DNA of 64,000 nt from JBNJGB01 sp051747385 (GTDB lineage: Bacteria > Myxococcota_A > UBA9042 > PHBI01 > JACKFB01). Positions 61,379-64,000 of the stretch are shown here, piece by piece. The notes below the pieces were generated by a model, which saw nothing but the letters and a program-made list of their open reading frames with translations, ran no database searches and was not told the DNA's origin. Position numbers and translations under genes: made by a program. The stretch spans positions 124,001 to 188,000 of the forward strand of contig JBNJGB010000003.1 in NCBI GenBank assembly GCA_051747385.1. The letters run 5' to 3'. The number at the start of each line of letters is the position of its first letter. Position 1 is the stretch's first letter.

Positions 61379-63433
61379 ATGATCCGCACCTGCACCCTCC
61401 TGGTCCTCTCCACGCTCCTGCTCGCCCCGGCCGCCTGCGAGGGCGACGGCGGCGCGGCGTTCGGGCCGGACGCCGACGCGGACGACCCCGGGCCGGACAC
61501 CGCCGCACCCGACGCGGCCGGCCCGGATGCGACCGTCCCCGACGCGGACGCGGGGCCCGTGGACGACCAGGGACTCGAGCTCGACTCCGACGCCCCGGAG
61601 CCGGGGGTCACCCCGCGCTGGGAGCCGGGAGGACAGGGCTGGACCGCCGTGCCGTGGCCCAACGACATGCACCGCAGGGCCGACGGCACGCCGCGCCTCA
61701 ACGAGGTGCTCGGCAACCCGCAGGACGTGGACCTGTGGGAGGCCTACCTCACGTACGGCGAGGAGGTGCTCCACGGCTTCGGGCTCAACGGGGCCATCTT
61801 CTTCGAGCTGGACGGACCCGTGGACATGGACGCCCTCCCGGCGCCCGAGGAGGCGATGGACGACCCGCTGGCCGCGGTCCAGCTCGTGAACGCGACCCCG
61901 TCCAGCCCGCGCTACGGCGAGCGCATGCCGCTCCTGTTCCGCTTCTACGACGGCTCCGTCGACGACGCCTATCTCGAGCCGAACACGCTCTCCATGCGGC
62001 CCGTGTTCGGCTTCCCGCTGTCGGAGGGCGAGACCTGGTGCGCCGTGCTCACCCGGGGCGTGGTCGACGCGGAGGGGCGGCCCCTGTCACCCGCGCCGGG
62101 CTTCCCCGAGGCGCTGGACACCGAGCCCACCCTGGCGCCGCTGGCGGACTGGCTGCCGGACGGCGGCCTGGTGGCCGAGGACGTCGCCGCGGCCACCTGC
62201 TTCACGACCGACACGCCCACCCTGGAGCTCCGCCAGGTGCGGGATTACCTCGACACGCAGCCTCCGGTGGAGGTGACGGGGGTGTCCTGGGTGGGGAACC
62301 TGAACCCGGGCGCGGGGGTCTCCTACGCGGAGTTCAACGGCGAGTACGTGGCGCCCAACTTCCAGGCGGGCGACAAGCCGTACCAGGCCCAGGGCGGCGA
62401 CATCCGCTTCGACGAGGACGGCGTCCCCATCGTGCAGCTGGCCGAGCCCATCCGCTTCCTCCTCATGGTGCCGCACGCCGGCTTCCAGATGCCCGACGAC
62501 GGCTGGCCGGTGGTCCTCTATGGCCACGGCACGGGCGGGGACTGGGAGACCTGCAAGGGCGCCGACCAGGGCAACGAGCTCCTCCGCGAGGGCATGGCGG
62601 TCCTCTGCATCGACCAGCCGCTCCACGGGGCGCGAGGGGACTACGACAACGTGGAGGTGCTCAGCTTCAACTTCTTCAACCCGAGGTCCGGCCGGACCAA
62701 CTTCCGCCAGTCGGCCATCGACGTGATGAGCCTGTCTCGGAGCGTCGCGGCGGGCGCCTTCGACATGGAGGCCCAGGCCACCGCCTACTCACGGGACGTG
62801 CGCTTCGACCCGGAGCGCGTGACGCTGTTCGGCCACTCCCACGGCGGGCTCGCGGGCGCGCTGGTGCTCGGCGTCGATCCCACGCTGCTGGGAGGCGTGC
62901 TCTCCGGCGCGGGCGGCGTGCTGACCGAGACGATCATGCGGCGCAAGGACCCGATCGACTTCTTCGCGACCGTGCGCATGGCGGTGGACGTGCCGGAGGA
63001 CAACCTCGACACCTTCCACCCGGCCATGAGCGTGATCCAGATGATGGTCGACGCCACCGACCCGGTGAACTACGCGCCCTACTGGCTCGACCCGGCCGCC
63101 GGGGGGCGCGCCAAGCACGTCTTCGTCACCGAGGGCATGCAGGACCACGCCACGCCCTACGTGACGACCCAGGCCATGGCCGCAGCCGCCGGGATCCCGT
63201 TCATCTCGCCGGTGACCGAGGAGGGCTTCGGCCAGGTCCTCCGCGGCCTGCCGATCCTCGACACGCCGGTCGGAAGCAACGTCACGACGCCGGACGGCAA
63301 GCGGACCGCGGGCCTGCGCCAGTGGCCGGAGGGCAGCCACTGGGTGGCGTTCGACGACGCGGAGGCGCGGGAGCTGTGGAAGAGCTTCTTCCGGGGCCTC
63401 CGCTTCGGGCAGCCCCCGGTCATCGGCGAGTGA
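61379..63433 (+). CDS. Lipoprotein with an alpha/beta-hydrolase domain
   Basis: A 684-residue exported protein. The signal peptide ends in LLLAPAACEG; an Asp/Pro-rich linker of about 50 residues follows. The N-terminal half is beta-rich and of no clear family. The C-terminal half is an alpha/beta hydrolase with the nucleophile elbow GHSHGG (about residue 484-489), preceded by the VVLYGHGTGGDWETC segment. The acid and His of a triad are not certain; candidates are D in QDHATPY and H in GSHWVAF. An esterase or lipase on the cell surface is likely but unproven. Starts with ATG after GCGAGGAAC. Confidence 0.8.
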   Translation: MIRTCTLLVLSTLLLAPAACEGDGGAAFGPDADADDPGPDTAAPDAAGPDATVPDADAGPVDDQGLELDSDAPEPGVTPRWEPGGQGWTAVPWPNDMHRRADGTPRLNEVLGNPQDVDLWEAYLTYGEEVLHGFGLNGAIFFELDGPVDMDALPAPEEAMDDPLAAVQLVNATPSSPRYGERMPLLFRFYDGSVDDAYLEPNTLSMRPVFGFPLSEGETWCAVLTRGVVDAEGRPLSPAPGFPEALDTEPTLAPLADWLPDGGLVAEDVAAATCFTTDTPTLELRQVRDYLDTQPPVEVTGVSWVGNLNPGAGVSYAEFNGEYVAPNFQAGDKPYQAQGGDIRFDEDGVPIVQLAEPIRFLLMVPHAGFQMPDDGWPVVLYGHGTGGDWETCKGADQGNELLREGMAVLCIDQPLHGARGDYDNVEVLSFNFFNPRSGRTNFRQSAIDVMSLSRSVAAGAFDMEAQATAYSRDVRFDPERVTLFGHSHGGLAGALVLGVDPTLLGGVLSGAGGVLTETIMRRKDPIDFFATVRMAVDVPEDNLDTFHPAMSVIQMMVDATDPVNYAPYWLDPAAGGRAKHVFVTEGMQDHATPYVTTQAMAAAAGIPFISPVTEEGFGQVLRGLPILDTPVGSNVTTPDGKRTAGLRQWPEGSHWVAFDDAEARELWKSFFRGLRFGQPPVIGE

Positions 63434-63498
63434 CGACGGGTGACGGCGGCCCGGCCAGCCCCTATCCTGGGGCCTCCCCCCGACCCCGGGAGATGCCC

Positions 63499-64000
63499 AT
63501 GGCCCCCCGCTTCGTCCAGCCCTCCGCCGATCCGGCGACCCTCGCCGCCCGCGGCACCGACCTTTTGACGCGCATCGTCGCCGTGGACTCCCAGAGCGAC
63601 GAGTCCAGCGACGCGATCCCCAGCAGCGAGGGCCAGCGCGAGCTGTCGCGCCTGCTCGCGGGCTTCTTCGAGGGCCTGGGCTACGAGACCACCGCCGACG
63701 ATCACGCCAACCTGGTCGTGCGCGTCCCGTCCAACCTCCCGGAGGGCCGGTCCGCCCCGACGGTGGCTCTCCTGGCGCACCTGGACACGGCCGAGGGGAC
63801 CCTCGCCGTGCCCGAGCTGTGCGTCGTGGAGGGCTGGGACGGAGGCCGGATCCCGTATCCGGACAACGACCGCCTCGTCGTCTCGGCCGACCGCTACCCC
63901 GCGACCCGTGCCTTCGTGGGTGAGGATGTGCTCCACGGCCCGGGCGTCGCGCCCGTGGGCTTCGACGACAAGCTGGGCGCCGCCGAGATGATGACCCTGG
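63499..64000 (+). CDS. pepT: Peptidase T-like M20 aminotripeptidase (5' part)
   Basis: The reading frame is open to the window edge. The first 167 codons include TLLTRIV-like LLTRIVAVDSQSDE, VALLAHLDTAEG (first metal-binding His/Asp) and GFDDKLGAAEMMTL (corresponding to PepT GADDKAG). This matches peptidase T, which releases the N-terminal residue of tripeptides. ATG at 63499 or 63493; the first gives better spacing to GGGAG. The gene is cut by the edge. Confidence 0.85.
   Translation, partial: MAPRFVQPSADPATLAARGTDLLTRIVAVDSQSDESSDAIPSSEGQRELSRLLAGFFEGLGYETTADDHANLVVRVPSNLPEGRSAPTVALLAHLDTAEGTLAVPELCVVEGWDGGRIPYPDNDRLVVSADRYPATRAFVGEDVLHGPGVAPVGFDDKLGAAEMMTL

Overview
The window is very GC-rich, bacterial, and packed with genes on both strands. 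The gene families point to a myxobacterium-like (Myxococcota, 'delta-proteobacterial') organism: a Ser/Thr kinase fused to PEGA repeats, many Asp/Glu-rich lipoproteins with CARDB, pre-peptidase and MopE-type domains, NtrC-type regulators, a PilZ protein and an HPPD/homogentisate dioxygenase pair. This placement is inferred from gene content, not from a marker gene. The window looks chromosomal. It has three tRNA genes and no rRNA, phage, plasmid, CRISPR or transposase gene.

Layout. 1-5.8 kb: MopE/sulfatase-modifying-type lipoprotein, tRNA-Gly, PEGA kinase, threonine synthase. 6-12.3 kb: CCA-adding enzyme and a 1,420-residue CARDB/PPC lipoprotein. 12.3-15.5 kb: a minus-strand cluster pccB-usp-folE-nudL. 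16-26.9 kb: DsbA-like lipoprotein, a divergent histidine kinase/NtrC regulator pair, a DUF2520-nadD-DUF1343 cluster joined by 4-base overlaps, a surface lipoprotein and a PilZ protein. 27-36 kb: hppD-hmgA (tyrosine catabolism) with a 463-bp tandem duplication at its 3' end, then serC, hrpB, a DUF6918-like gene, a catalytically degenerate SerA-like protein and tRNA-Ala(CGC). 36-43.8 kb: degenerate AAA regulator, pseudouridine synthase, stand-alone LeuA regulatory domain, HAD hydrolase, organophosphate antiporter-type transporter, small lipoprotein, FtsB-like protein. 44-50 kb: exbB-exbD and polA coupled to a GAF histidine kinase. 50-64 kb: small lipoproteins, queG overlapping a degenerate P1B-type ATPase, tRNA-Ala(GGC), a periplasmic protein with a cupin, truD, PduO-type adenosyltransferase, an alpha/beta-hydrolase lipoprotein and the start of a peptidase T-like gene.

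The most unusual content is not a single operon. Three families of non-coding dispersed repeats occupy the gaps. Family 1 (about 240 bp) has GA-rich and CT-rich inverted arms. Family 2 is a 143-161 bp MITE-like element with 18-bp terminal inverted repeats and an internal GGGCAA-type hexamer array. Family 3 (about 250 bp) carries a related hexamer array. Most copies lie just downstream of stop codons, often between convergent genes. A tandem duplication has copied one family 1 element together with the last 63 codons of hmgA. The window also holds three apparent pseudo-enzymes that have lost family catalytic residues while keeping the fold: a P1B ATPase without CPx, TGE or GDGxND, a SerA-like protein without its catalytic triad, and an NtrC-like AAA protein without a Walker A lysine, Walker B acids or GAFTGA. 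hrpB appears to use a CTG start codon.
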